Source: Alistipes sp. (GTDB taxonomy: Bacteria; Bacteroidota; Bacteroidia; Bacteroidales; Rikenellaceae). Taken from it: a DNA stretch of 64,000 nucleotides. Every line of letters begins with the position of its first letter. Position 1 is the first letter of the stretch. Positions 17,520 through 27,008 of this stretch are shown here, in pieces. The translations under genes were made by a program, and so were the position numbers. Under the pieces are notes generated by a model. It was not told the DNA's origin. It was given only the letters and a program-made list of their open reading frames with translations, and did not search any database. The stretch lies in the NCBI GenBank assembly GCA_017536555.1, contig JAFXHE010000003.1:152662-216661 (forward strand), read 5' to 3'.

Positions 17520-17981
17520 TTACTTAATCTCGTTTAACTTAATCTCCTTGGGGTTCTGTGCAGCGTGAGGATGCTCTGCGCCTGCATAAACCTTCAAATT
17601 CTTCATGATTGCCTCACCCAGGCGGGTCTTGGGCAACATACCACGCACTGCGTGCTCAACAACGAACTGGGGCTTCTTGTCTGTAGTCAAGAAATCCGCA
17701 GGTGTAGCGAAACGCTGACCACCAGGAAAACCGGTGTAGCGAGTATAGACCTTATCGGTCATCTTTGCACCCGTAAGCTTCACCTTATCCGCATTAATTA
17801 CGATAACGTAGTCACCGCAATTAGTGTGGGGAGTGTAGCTGGGCTTGTTCTTGCCGCGGAGGATCTTTGCCACCTGCGATGCAAGACGTCCCAAAATCTC
17901 GTTTGTAGCGTCAATGACAAACCACTCCTTCTGAGCGTCCTCTGCCTTGACCGAGATTGTCTTGTAACTCAATGAATCCAC
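17520..17981 (-). CDS. rplM: 50S ribosomal protein L13
   Basis: The 153-residue protein contains the L13 signatures WFVIDATNEILGRLASQVAKILRGKNK, PHTNCGDYVIVINADKV and YTRYTGFPGG, and MLPKTRLGEAIMKNLKVYAG near the end. It is the first gene of rplM-rpsI-rpsB-tsf. A good promoter lies upstream at 18040-18069, and a small hairpin (AGCCCGA/TCGGGT) forms in the transcribed leader right after the -7 box. Confidence 0.98.
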   Translation of the reverse strand: MDSLSYKTISVKAEDAQKEWFVIDATNEILGRLASQVAKILRGKNKPSYTPHTNCGDYVIVINADKVKLTGAKMTDKVYTRYTGFPGGQRFATPADFLTTDKKPQFVVEHAVRGMLPKTRLGEAIMKNLKVYAGAEHPHAAQNPKEIKLNEIK

Positions 17982-18039
17982 TTTACTTTACGTTTAAATA
18001 ATACTTAAATTGTAATCCAAACCCGATATTTCGGGCTTG

Positions 18040-18069
18040 CAAAGATACTAATTTTTTATTAGTTGCAAA
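18040..18069 (-). promoter_or_regulatory. Promoter of rplM-rpsI-rpsB-tsf
   Basis: On the minus strand a -33 TTTG (18069-18066) and a -7 TATCTTTG (18047-18040) are separated by 18 bases, a close match to the Bacteroidota consensus. A CCCGA/TCGGG hairpin lies at 18022-18035 in the leader. Confidence 0.78.
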
Positions 18070-18231
18070 TTTGAGTCCAACTCTTTTTTTTCAAACATCT
18101 GCGAAATGACTATATATCAACACTTTAACACATTTTAAGGAGCTAAATATTTTTTATAAAACTCTGCAATTCGCATCGCTATATATAATCGCTATATATA
18201 TAAATATGGTATAGTACACATTTGCGCAAAA

Positions 18232-18280
18232 CAAAAAGTTGTCCCGAATGAAGAGCCTTTACGCGCCTCACTCGGGACAA
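18232..18280 (-). terminator. Terminator of the M3 peptidase operon
   Basis: Arms TTGTCCCGA (18239-18247) and TCGGGACAA (18272-18280) are perfect complements. On the minus strand they are followed by CTTTTTGTTTTG. The segment 18070-18231 between this and the rplM promoter is AT-rich with TATATA runs and holds no gene. Confidence 0.78.
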
Positions 18281-18308
18281 TATCAAACCCTCTAATGTAG
18301 TCTATCAA

Positions 18309-20432
18309 CTACTCGAGGTTCATCTGGTCGATAAGAGCCTTTGTCTTGGGCTTATGACCACGGAAGTTCTTATAGAGAGTCATAGGATGCTCGTGACCAC
18401 CCTTCTCAAGCAACTCGCGGCGGAACTTCTCGGCAACCTTGCGGTTGAAGATACCCTCCTTATCGAAGTATGAGAAGGCATCAGCAGCAAGAACCTCTGC
18501 CCACTTATATCCATAGTAGCCTGTAGCATAGCCGCCACTGAAGATATGTGTAAACGATGGGCTCATAGCTGTACCGTCAACGATAGGAACAACCTTTGTA
18601 GGCTCAATAGCGCGAAGCTCGAAGTCGCGGATATCGCCCTCGATGCGAGATGTTGTTGTGTGGTAAGCCATATCGAGCATACCGAATGAGAGCTGGCGTA
18701 CGTTGAAGTATGCAGCGAGGTAGTTCTTGGCAGCGATAAGCTTCTCGATAAGCTCTGCGGGCATAGGCTCACCTGTCTGGTAGTGCTTTGCCCAGAGGTC
18801 GAGGTACTCCTTCTCGGTAGCCCAGTTCTCCATAATCTGTGAGGGGAGCTCAACGAAGTCACGCTTAACAGAGGTGCCATTGATTGACTCATACTTACCC
18901 TTTGCAAGCAGACCGTGCAGACCGTGACCAAACTCGTGGAGGAAGGTGGTAAACTCATCGAAAGTAAGCAACGAAGGAGTTGTCTCGGTGGGCTTTGTGA
19001 AGTTCATTACAAGCGACACCAAAGGACGCTGCTCCTTGCCGTTAACACACTTTGTACCACGGAACTCGGTCATCCAAGCGCCCTGACGCTTTGACTCACG
19101 AGGGAAGAAGTCGAGATACAACACAGCGAGAAGCTCGCCATTGTTATCCTTAACCTCGTATGCTGTTGCCTCGGGGTGGTATACCTCAATCTGGGGAGCC
19201 TCGTGGAAGGTGATACCATAGAGACGGTTAGCAAGCATAAATACTGCATTCTTGACATTCTCAAGCTGCAAGTAGGGCTTCACCTGCTCGTCGTTAATTG
19301 CATACTTCTCCTCCTTATACTTCTCATTGTAGTAAGCCCAATCCCACGGCATAAGCTCACCCTCAAGACCGAGTGAATGAGCATAGTCAGAGATAGCCTT
19401 AACATCGCGCTTTGCATAATCGTATGTAGCGTCGAGCAACTCATCAAGGAAGCCATTTACGGTCTTTGTGCTCTCTGCCATACGATCCTCCAACACATAG
19501 TCTGCATAGCACTTATAGCCCAACAAGTTAGCAATCTTAAGACGCAACTCGGCGATACGGCGGATATTCTCCATATTGTCGAACTCGCCACCCACGCTGC
19601 GGCTATTATAAGCACGATAGAGCGTCTCCTTAATATCGCGCTGCGAAGAGTAGGTCATAAAGGGGCCATAGCTGGGAGCGTGGAGTGTAAGTGTCCATCC
19701 CTCCTCGCCACGAGCCTTTGCCTCGGCAGCCATACCCTCCTTCACAAAGTCGGGCAACTCCTCGACCTTTGCAGGGTCGGTGATATTGAGCGAGAAGGCA
19801 TTAGTCGAAGCGAGCGCGTTCTGACCAAACTCGAGTGTGAGCTGTGATAGCTCTGATGTGTACTGGCGATACAGCTCCTTGTCGGCATCCGACAATGCTG
19901 CGCCCTGTCGTGCAAAGCCCTTATAGGTCTGCTCCAACAGCTGCATATCCTCTGTGTCGAGGTGGAGCTTCTTGCGCTGGTCGTAGACACTCTTAACACG
20001 CTCAAAGAGACGTGGATTGAGAGCCACATCATTAGAGAGCTCTGTGAGCTTGGGGGTGATGTTCATAGCTATCTTCTGCATCTCGTCTGAAGTGCAGCTG
20101 CCATTAAGAACGAAGAATACACCCGACACACGGTTGAGAAGCTCACCCGCCTGCTCCATAGCGACGATGGTATTCTCGAAGGTTGCAGGCTCGGGGTTAG
20201 CTACGATACTCTCAATCTCGGCACGGTTTACCGCGATAGCAAAATCGAAGGCAGGCTCATAGTGAGCGAGTTCAATCTCCGAGAAAGGAGGTGTCTGGTG
20301 CGGGGTATTCCACTCCTGAATGAAGGGGTTGTTAGCGAGCTCCTCTGGAGGACGCACGCCACCCCACTGTGGAAGCTCCGCAGTAGTCGAAGCAAGGGTC
20401 ATTGCTGACATAATAACTGTTGCTGTTGTCAT
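18309..20432 (-). CDS. dcp: M3 family zinc metallopeptidase (peptidyl-dipeptidase Dcp-like)
   Basis: The 707-residue product carries HEFGH at 499-503 inside FTTFLHEFGHGLHGLLA, the M3 zinc motif. It also has the family markers ELPSQIMENW and FSGGYATGYYGYKWAEVLAADAF. M3A enzymes of the Dcp type remove C-terminal dipeptides from oligopeptides. The N-terminus MTTATVIMSAMTLASTTA could be a short signal peptide, without a lipobox, suggesting a periplasmic enzyme. It lies 24 bases downstream of a second M3 gene and shares its architecture. The pair is an ancient tandem duplication with clearly diverged sequences. Together with the M49 enzyme it points to peptide-based nutrition. Confidence 0.9.
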   Translation of the reverse strand: MTTATVIMSAMTLASTTAELPQWGGVRPPEELANNPFIQEWNTPHQTPPFSEIELAHYEPAFDFAIAVNRAEIESIVANPEPATFENTIVAMEQAGELLNRVSGVFFVLNGSCTSDEMQKIAMNITPKLTELSNDVALNPRLFERVKSVYDQRKKLHLDTEDMQLLEQTYKGFARQGAALSDADKELYRQYTSELSQLTLEFGQNALASTNAFSLNITDPAKVEELPDFVKEGMAAEAKARGEEGWTLTLHAPSYGPFMTYSSQRDIKETLYRAYNSRSVGGEFDNMENIRRIAELRLKIANLLGYKCYADYVLEDRMAESTKTVNGFLDELLDATYDYAKRDVKAISDYAHSLGLEGELMPWDWAYYNEKYKEEKYAINDEQVKPYLQLENVKNAVFMLANRLYGITFHEAPQIEVYHPEATAYEVKDNNGELLAVLYLDFFPRESKRQGAWMTEFRGTKCVNGKEQRPLVSLVMNFTKPTETTPSLLTFDEFTTFLHEFGHGLHGLLAKGKYESINGTSVKRDFVELPSQIMENWATEKEYLDLWAKHYQTGEPMPAELIEKLIAAKNYLAAYFNVRQLSFGMLDMAYHTTTSRIEGDIRDFELRAIEPTKVVPIVDGTAMSPSFTHIFSGGYATGYYGYKWAEVLAADAFSYFDKEGIFNRKVAEKFRRELLEKGGHEHPMTLYKNFRGHKPKTKALIDQMNLE

Positions 20433-20456
20433 AGTTGATAATTGATATTTTTAAGG

Positions 20457-22670
20457 TTACTTCTGTGCTGGAATAATAGTGGGACGTATGGGGCGACCTG
20501 GCTCAACTATAGGCTGTGCATCCACAACACCCTCCTCGAGTGTATCTACGGGCTCTGGCTCATTCCATAGACCGCGTGCTCGCAACATAGGCTTCTTGTC
20601 GGGGTCTGCACCACGGAATGCACGATACATCTCCATACCTGGACGCTGACCACCCTGTGCCAATAGCTCATAGCGGAAGAGTTTAGCCAACTCCTTATCA
20701 CAAAGGTCACGACGCTCCTTGAATGCTGCAAAGGCATCCTGATCAAGCACCTCTGCCCACAAGTAGAAGTAGTAGCCCGAAGAGTAGCCGCCATTGAAGA
20801 TGTGCGAGAAGTAGGTATAGCGATAGCGTGGCTCAATCTCGGGGATAAGACCGCGACGTGTAGCAAGGTTATACTTCTCGAAGGCGTTGACATCCATATC
20901 GTCGCTATATGACTCAAGCGAGTGGATATCCATATCAATAAGAGCTGCCGCAGCAAGCTCGGTGGTCATAAAGCCCTGATTGAAGAGCGATGCGTGCTGT
21001 ATCTTCTCGATAAGGTTATCTGCAATAACATCACCCGAGCGATAGTGTGTGGCATACTCCCTCATAATCTCTGGCTCGAATGCCCAATTCTCCATAATCT
21101 GTGATGGCAACTCCACAAAGTCACCCTCGACCTCTGCCAGACCACGGTAGCGCACATCCGCAAAGAGGAAGTGCAGAGCGTGACCAAACTCGTGGAACAT
21201 AGTCTCCGCCTCATCGAAGCTCAACAACGAGGGTGTGTCGCCTACGGGAGGCGTGAAGTTACATACGATGCCTACAACAGGTGCTACACGCTTGCCATCC
21301 TCGTAACGCTGCTCGCTAAAGTAGCCACACCACGCGCCACCACTCTTTGACTTACGTGGGTGCGGGTCAATATAGAGCACTCCGAGGTGCGACTCATCGA
21401 CATCAAGCACCTGATATACCGAACACTCGGGGTGGTACTTGGGTGCAGAGATAGGACGGAACGTAATACCATAGAGGCGATTAGCGAGGTAGAACATACC
21501 GTTGCGCACGTTGTCCAACGAGAGGTAGTTGCGAATAGCAGCCTCATCGAGCTGATACTTCTGGCGACGCACCTTCTCGGCATAATACCACCAATCGCTC
21601 TTCTCGAATGTTGCGTCGGGATGCTCTTTTTTGAACATAACGAGCATCTCGTCGAGTTCGCGCTTTGCAGACTCCAACGCAGGCTCCCAAATCTCATCCA
21701 ACAGGTCGTACACAGCCTCGGGCGTACCCGCCATCTGGTCTGCTGTAACGTATGCAGCGTATGAGTCGTAGCCGAGGAGCTTTGCCTTCTCCACGCGCAG
21801 ACGAGTCATATCCTTGATAATCTGCTTATTGTCATACTCGTCGTCATTATTACAACGCATCAAATAGCCGTTATAAAGCTCACGGCGCAGGTCACGGTTT
21901 GTTGAGTATGTCAAGAATGGCAACATACTGGGCTTATCGAGAGTAAATACAAATCCCTCCTTGCCCATAGCTGCCGCAGCCTCCTGTGCCTGAATACGCA
22001 CATTCTCTGGGAGGTCAGCCACCTGCAAAGCGTTCAGCTCAAGAACAAAGTTACCATTCTCGGCAAGCAGGTTGTTACCGAAACGAATGGTGAGTGTCGA
22101 CAGCTCCGAATTGATAGCCATAAGACGCTCCTTTGCCTCGCCCTGAAGCAATGCGCCAGAACGAACAAAGTCGTTATAGGTCTTCTCGACAAGGCGCAAC
22201 TGCACAGCATCGAGCTTAAGCGTATTACGCTTATCGTAGACAGCCTTAACCTTCTCAAAGAGAGCATCATTGAGCATAATTGTATTATAGTGCTCCTCCA
22301 AGACAGGCATCATAGTATTCTGCACCTGCTGCATCTCGTCGTCAAGATCCGATGCCGAGAGCATACCGAACAGAAGGTTTACACGTGCAAGATTAAGACC
22401 TGCATTGTCCATCGCTACGATGACATTCTCAAACGAAGGCTCTGCCTCGTTTGCTACAATGGCATCAATCTCGTCGCGGTGCTCCTGCATAGCTGCTTCA
22501 AATGCGGGCTGATAGTGTTCAGTACGAATCTTATCAAACGGCGGCACACCAAACTCTGTTGTCCACTCGACAAGCAACGGGTTGTCAGTAGACTCTGCAA
22601 CCTGCTGGTTGCACGAATTATTCACAGTCATAATAAACATTAATGACGATAATACTAAAAGTCGTTTCAT
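20457..22670 (-). CDS. M3 family zinc metallopeptidase, lipoprotein form
   Basis: The 737-residue product starts MKRLLVLSSLMFIMTVNNSC, a lipoprotein-type signal with Cys20. The zinc motif HEFGH is at 493-497 (AETMFHEFGHALHFLFA), followed by ELPSQIMENW and FNGGYSSGYYFYLWAEVLDQDAF. It ends in a proline-rich tail of about 35 residues (PEPVDTLEEG...RPIRPTIIPAQ) missing from the neighbouring paralogue. It is the first gene of the two-gene peptidase operon, transcribed from one half of the palindromic divergent promoter at 22687-22704. Dcp-like dipeptide release is the family activity; specificity is unknown. Confidence 0.9.
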   Translation of the reverse strand: MKRLLVLSSLMFIMTVNNSCNQQVAESTDNPLLVEWTTEFGVPPFDKIRTEHYQPAFEAAMQEHRDEIDAIVANEAEPSFENVIVAMDNAGLNLARVNLLFGMLSASDLDDEMQQVQNTMMPVLEEHYNTIMLNDALFEKVKAVYDKRNTLKLDAVQLRLVEKTYNDFVRSGALLQGEAKERLMAINSELSTLTIRFGNNLLAENGNFVLELNALQVADLPENVRIQAQEAAAAMGKEGFVFTLDKPSMLPFLTYSTNRDLRRELYNGYLMRCNNDDEYDNKQIIKDMTRLRVEKAKLLGYDSYAAYVTADQMAGTPEAVYDLLDEIWEPALESAKRELDEMLVMFKKEHPDATFEKSDWWYYAEKVRRQKYQLDEAAIRNYLSLDNVRNGMFYLANRLYGITFRPISAPKYHPECSVYQVLDVDESHLGVLYIDPHPRKSKSGGAWCGYFSEQRYEDGKRVAPVVGIVCNFTPPVGDTPSLLSFDEAETMFHEFGHALHFLFADVRYRGLAEVEGDFVELPSQIMENWAFEPEIMREYATHYRSGDVIADNLIEKIQHASLFNQGFMTTELAAAALIDMDIHSLESYSDDMDVNAFEKYNLATRRGLIPEIEPRYRYTYFSHIFNGGYSSGYYFYLWAEVLDQDAFAAFKERRDLCDKELAKLFRYELLAQGGQRPGMEMYRAFRGADPDKKPMLRARGLWNEPEPVDTLEEGVVDAQPIVEPGRPIRPTIIPAQK

Positions 22671-22686
22671 TTATATCTTTTTTTAA

Positions 22687-22704
22687 TTAACTTTGCAAAG
22701 TTAA
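22687..22704. promoter_or_regulatory. Back-to-back divergent -7 boxes forming an 18-bp palindrome
   Basis: TTAACTTTGCAAAGTTAA is a perfect palindrome. Each half is a TAACTTTG -7 box: the plus-strand copy (22688-22695) precedes rsmE and the minus-strand copy (22703-22696) precedes the M3 lipoprotein gene. The boxes abut, so only one polymerase could occupy the site at a time, and the two transcripts would start inside each other's promoter. Confidence 0.75.
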
Positions 22705-22719
22705 AAAAATTATAGACAA

Positions 22720-23430
22720 ATGCAACTATTTTATGCTCCCGAAATTTCACTACCACTCTACACTCTACCCGAGGAGGAGTCGAAACACTGCATAAGGGTA
22801 CTGCGTATGGAGGTCGGTGACGAGCTATTCTTAACAGACGGCAAAGGCAATATGCATCGCTGTAAGATTGTGGATAACAACGTAAAACGCTGCGTCGTAG
22901 AGGTCGTGGAGACAGAGTCGGAGTATGAGAAACTACCCTACTCGCTGACTATGGCAGTGGCACCCACAAAAAATATTGATCGCTTTGAGTGGTTTTTGGA
23001 AAAAGCTACCGAAGTGGGTGTTACAGAGATATTTCCCATTGAGTGCGACCATAGCGAGCGTCGACAGATAAAACTCGAGCGTGAGGAGAAGGTTATAACG
23101 GCAGCTGTAAAACAGTCGCTCAAAGCATACCACCCTACACTCCATCCATTGACTGCGGTGCGCGAGGTTATAACAGGTGATTTCGACGGAGAGAAGTACA
23201 TCGCCCACTGCAACACGGAGCTTACGGAGCGCGAATATCTCGGCAAAGTACTAAAAAAAGGGGGCAATGCTCTAATTTTAATTGGCCCAGAGGGAGATTT
23301 TTCGCCCGAAGAGATTAACTTTGCCACGCAAAATGGCTTTAAGCCCATCACGCTTGGCACGCAACGTCTGCGCACCGAGACCGCAGCAGTTACCGCAACT
23401 ATAGTAACTGCAACAGTTAATATGCTATAA
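22720..23430 (+). CDS. rsmE: 16S rRNA (uracil(1498)-N(3))-methyltransferase
   Basis: The 236-residue protein has the RsmE layout: an N-terminal PUA-like barrel (KHCIRVLRMEVGDELFLTDGKG) and a C-terminal SPOUT knot with LILIGPEGDFSPEEI and LGTQRLRTETAAV, which form the S-adenosylmethionine site. It methylates U1498 of 16S rRNA. It has its own -7 box 24 bases upstream and is followed only 23 bases later by the six-gene Ehr-type complex, with no terminator between them, so it probably leads that operon. Confidence 0.93.
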   Translation: MQLFYAPEISLPLYTLPEEESKHCIRVLRMEVGDELFLTDGKGNMHRCKIVDNNVKRCVVEVVETESEYEKLPYSLTMAVAPTKNIDRFEWFLEKATEVGVTEIFPIECDHSERRQIKLEREEKVITAAVKQSLKAYHPTLHPLTAVREVITGDFDGEKYIAHCNTELTEREYLGKVLKKGGNALILIGPEGDFSPEEINFATQNGFKPITLGTQRLRTETAAVTATIVTATVNML

Positions 23431-23453
23431 AATAACAGATTACTACCCATATT

Positions 23454-25439
23454 ATGTACATTTATGCACTATTGGTAGCATTGGCTGTGATATTCGCCAT
23501 CTTCCTCGCACCGCTACGACACAAGGTGTGGGTTGCTACGGGCGTGACAGCCATCGCTGCAGGCACAGCGATTACGCTTGCCGTAATGTCACTTACTGGA
23601 GGTGTCATCGAGTTGGCACACCTCTCCACAGAGCTCTTTGGCAGCGAGACCTTCAAGGTAGATGCGCTGTCGTCGCTCTTCCTTGTAATCATCGCGCTGG
23701 CATCTGTCGCTGTGGTACTCTACTCGCGCGGATATGTCGAGAGTTACCTTAAACGATTCTCTTCAGCCCACATCTCACTACACTACACCGCCCTTGTGAC
23801 GTTGTGTGTATCAATGATGCTCGTAGTGATGTCGAGTGGAGGCTTCTCCTTCCTCTTCTCGTGGGAGCTTATGACAATAGCCTCATTCCTGCTGATACTC
23901 TTCGAGGCAGAGCGTCAGGATGTACGTCGCGCGGCTCTCAACTACCTTGTGATGATGCACATTGGCTTCATATTCCTCGTTGCGGGTTTTGTGATGCTAT
24001 ATAATGTGACAGGCTCGGCAAACTTCTCTGCCATAGAGCAATATTTCAAAATTGCAGCACCCCTGCCACTATTTATCATACTCTTTATCGGCTTCGGTAT
24101 GAAGGCGGGTCTATTCCCTATGCATATCTGGTTGCCCGAGGCACACCCCGCAGCACCGTCACACGTGTCGGCAATAATGTCGGGAGTGATGATTAAGACA
24201 GGTATATATGGCGTAATACGTATGATGCAGGCTATCGACCACAACATCGAGCTGCTCTACACGATAGGTCTTATCGTGCTGTTATCAGGTATTATAACAG
24301 GTCTTTGGGGCATCATCCTCGCAGCTATGCAGAACGACATAAAGCGACTTCTCGCCTACTCAAGTATTGAGAATGTAGGCGTGATACTCATCGGCTTGGG
24401 TATCGCGGCGGTAGGTCACGCTGCGGGAAGTAACCTTATAGGAATGTGCGGTATGTGTGGCGCGTTGCTACATATTGTCAACCACTCGTTCTTCAAGACG
24501 ATGCTCTTTATGGGTGCTGGTAACATCTACTCGAAGATGCACACAACGACAATGAACCAGATGGGCGGCTTGGCAAAACAGATGCCCATAACAGCCATTC
24601 TCGTAATGTTTGCGACAGTTGCCATCTGTGCATTGCCGCCACTAAATGGCTTTGTTTCGGAGCTGTTGATGTATATTGGTATGTTCAACGGCGTGAGCGA
24701 CGGTCACGAGGTGCTATACTCCGTAGCTGCTATCATCGCCCTCTCGCTGATTGGAGGTATCGCCGTTCTTGCCTTCACAAAGCTCTATGGCATCGTCTTC
24801 CTCGGCTCGCCACGCTCACACCACGTCGCTGAGGCAACGGAGGTTGACAACTACCGTATTTGCGCTATGGCAATACCCGCTGTGATGATACTCTTCATTG
24901 GTCTGTTGCCACAGGTAGCTATTAGACCCATCGCCTATATAGCCGAGGCTGTGACAGGTGCAGATAGCGTAGCCGCTATAGACTACTTCTCATCGACGCT
25001 CACAACGCTATGCTACGTAAGCTGGGCACTACTATTGGTTATCGCCCTGCTCTACTTCGTAAAGCGTCACGCACAGCGCAATCGCAAAATAGAGACAGGC
25101 CCTACGTGGGGTTGTGGCTTCACAGCACTCAATACGCGTATGCAGTATACTGGTGAGTCATACTCGGAGGGTATGGAGAACATTGCCAAGACCCTTATTA
25201 AGAACACCGTTGACGGACGCTCGGTAGATAAGAGTGAGATATTCCCCTCAAAGCACAACTACGATATTAAGCACAAAGATAAGGTAGACTCACTGCTTGG
25301 TCAGTGGTGGGTTAAGATGTTACACCGACTCAACGAGTATGTTATGCGTCTGCGCACAGGTCGCGTGAACAACTACATCACCTTTGCTCTTGGCTTCTTG
25401 GTAGTAGTACTCATACTCACCCTTGTAGGCATTATCTAA
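23454..25439 (+). CDS. Ehr-type complex: antiporter-like proton-pumping subunit (HyfB/NuoL-like)
   Basis: The 661-residue protein has about 15-16 hydrophobic segments and the proton-conducting transporter signature. Functional residues of the NuoL/M/N family are present: Glu138 in FSWELM, Lys217 in GMKAGLFPMHIWLPEAHP, His231, Lys248 in SGVMIKTGIYG and Lys348 in NHSFFKTMLF. A hydrophilic loop rich in charge and a last helix follow (about 540-661). It is expected to translocate protons or sodium ions, coupled to the peripheral arm. It is the first of six tightly packed genes (23454-30717) and starts 23 bases after rsmE. Confidence 0.9.
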   Translation: MYIYALLVALAVIFAIFLAPLRHKVWVATGVTAIAAGTAITLAVMSLTGGVIELAHLSTELFGSETFKVDALSSLFLVIIALASVAVVLYSRGYVESYLKRFSSAHISLHYTALVTLCVSMMLVVMSSGGFSFLFSWELMTIASFLLILFEAERQDVRRAALNYLVMMHIGFIFLVAGFVMLYNVTGSANFSAIEQYFKIAAPLPLFIILFIGFGMKAGLFPMHIWLPEAHPAAPSHVSAIMSGVMIKTGIYGVIRMMQAIDHNIELLYTIGLIVLLSGIITGLWGIILAAMQNDIKRLLAYSSIENVGVILIGLGIAAVGHAAGSNLIGMCGMCGALLHIVNHSFFKTMLFMGAGNIYSKMHTTTMNQMGGLAKQMPITAILVMFATVAICALPPLNGFVSELLMYIGMFNGVSDGHEVLYSVAAIIALSLIGGIAVLAFTKLYGIVFLGSPRSHHVAEATEVDNYRICAMAIPAVMILFIGLLPQVAIRPIAYIAEAVTGADSVAAIDYFSSTLTTLCYVSWALLLVIALLYFVKRHAQRNRKIETGPTWGCGFTALNTRMQYTGESYSEGMENIAKTLIKNTVDGRSVDKSEIFPSKHNYDIKHKDKVDSLLGQWWVKMLHRLNEYVMRLRTGRVNNYITFALGFLVVVLILTLVGII

Positions 25440-25459
25440 CCATAACACCCCGAAAGATT

Positions 25460-26377
25460 ATGTTGGTAAAACTATTCAATACACTACTTATGCTGCTTGT
25501 GGCACTCTCAATAACGGGTGTTATCAACCGTACACGCGCCATTCTTGCGGGTCGCAAGGGTATTCGCTTTATGCAGCATATATACAATGTTGGATTGCAG
25601 CTGCGCAAAGGTGCAGTCTACTCTCCCACAACGACTATTCTCTTCCGCATAGCACCGTGCGTCTATCTCGGAGCTGCACTTATGGCGTTTCTGTTTATCC
25701 CCATTGCAGACCTTGAGCCTATATTGTCGTTCCACGGCGATATCATATTTGTAGCCTATCTATTATCTCTGTCGCGCGTGGCAATAGTACTCGCCGCACT
25801 CGACACAGGCAGCTCGTTTGAGGGTATGGGCGCAGCACGTGAGGCCCTCTATGGCGCACTTGTCGAGCCTGCGCTAATGATGGGTATGGCGACACTCGCA
25901 CTCTTCTGTGGCTACTCCTCTTTTGCAGAGATATTCTCGACAGCACAGGAGCTAAACACAAACCTTACCGTCGTGCTGCTTCTCGTGGCATACGTCTTTG
26001 TTATCATAATGTTTATTGAGGCTGGTCGCGTGCCTGTGGATGACCCGCGCACACACCTTGAGCTTACGATGATACACGAGGTTATGTGCCTCGACTACTC
26101 GGGCGTAGATATGGCAATGATACATATTGCAGGCTGGCTCAAGAACTCTATCTTCGCTATGATTGCCGCCAACGCCGTAGCCGTAGTAATATGCTTCCAC
26201 TGGTGGTTTGCAGCACTGCTTGCCGTGTTAGGCACAGGTATCGCAATTGGTATTGTGGAGTCACTGCGCGCCCGCAATAAGCTCGTGCGTAACACCACCT
26301 ATATACTCACCATTGTAGCTATGTCGGCACTTGTGCTACTGACAGGTTTCTTGCTAATCCAAAACATCGAGATATAA
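25460..26377 (+). CDS. Ehr-type complex: NuoH/HyfC-like membrane anchor subunit
   Basis: The 305-residue protein has about eight membrane segments and the family motifs GMGAAREALYGALVEPALMM near residue 130 and FIEAGRVPVDDPRTHLELTMIHE near 190. These correspond to the NuoH loops that contact the peripheral arm and line the quinone/ferredoxin-side cavity. This conservation suggests the subunit still couples chemistry in the peripheral arm to ion pumping, although that arm has lost its metal ligands. It starts 20 bases after the HyfB-like gene and ends one base before the next start codon. Confidence 0.9.
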   Translation: MLVKLFNTLLMLLVALSITGVINRTRAILAGRKGIRFMQHIYNVGLQLRKGAVYSPTTTILFRIAPCVYLGAALMAFLFIPIADLEPILSFHGDIIFVAYLLSLSRVAIVLAALDTGSSFEGMGAAREALYGALVEPALMMGMATLALFCGYSSFAEIFSTAQELNTNLTVVLLLVAYVFVIIMFIEAGRVPVDDPRTHLELTMIHEVMCLDYSGVDMAMIHIAGWLKNSIFAMIAANAVAVVICFHWWFAALLAVLGTGIAIGIVESLRARNKLVRNTTYILTIVAMSALVLLTGFLLIQNIEI

Positions 26378-26378
26378 T

Positions 26379-27005
26379 ATGACACTATCACTCATAATAC
26401 TATATGTGCTGACGCTCATCTACCTCTCTATAGCCGAGCGTTTCCGCAACCACACGACAATACTCGCCATACAGGGTGTATTGCTCTTTGGTATCGCAAT
26501 GGTACGTCTACACTCGTTCCACCCCGTTGAGATGAGTTTTATCATCATCGAGACGCTGGTGTTTAAGGCTATTGTCATCCCCGCAATACTTATGCGCGTG
26601 ATACAAAAGACCAAGATAAACCGCATACACAGCTCATCGTCGCAGTTTGGCTCACTTGTGATGTCTATTGCTGCACTTATCGCCAGCTGTACCATCACCT
26701 ACTATATGGCGGATGACCGTACCGATATGATATTCTTCGGCGTAGCACTCTACGCGCTACTGTCAGGACTTATCCTCATCGTATCACGCAAGCGTATCTT
26801 CGCCCATCTTGTGGGATTCCTTGTCATCGAGAATGGTGTATTCCTCTTCTCAATGGCTATTGGTGTCGAGCTTCCTATGTTGATTAACCTCGCTATTATG
26901 CTCGATATCCTTATCTCGATACTTATCCTCGGTATGTTCTTGCGCCGTATGGATGACGATATACACACCGACGAAACAGATGCTCTAACCTCGATAAAAG
27001 ACTAA
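26379..27005 (+). CDS. Ehr-type complex: HyfE/NuoK-like membrane subunit
   Basis: The 208-residue protein has six hydrophobic segments and a charged C-terminus (RRMDDDIHTDE). In the second half, GFLVIENGVFLFSMAIGVELPMLINLAIMLDILI carries two membrane glutamates in the pattern of HyfE and NuoK. It joins the antiporter modules to the HyfC-like subunit in group 4 hydrogenases. It is packed between neighbours with gaps of one and three bases. Confidence 0.85.
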   Translation: MTLSLIILYVLTLIYLSIAERFRNHTTILAIQGVLLFGIAMVRLHSFHPVEMSFIIIETLVFKAIVIPAILMRVIQKTKINRIHSSSSQFGSLVMSIAALIASCTITYYMADDRTDMIFFGVALYALLSGLILIVSRKRIFAHLVGFLVIENGVFLFSMAIGVELPMLINLAIMLDILISILILGMFLRRMDDDIHTDETDALTSIKD

Positions 27006-27008
27006 CCT

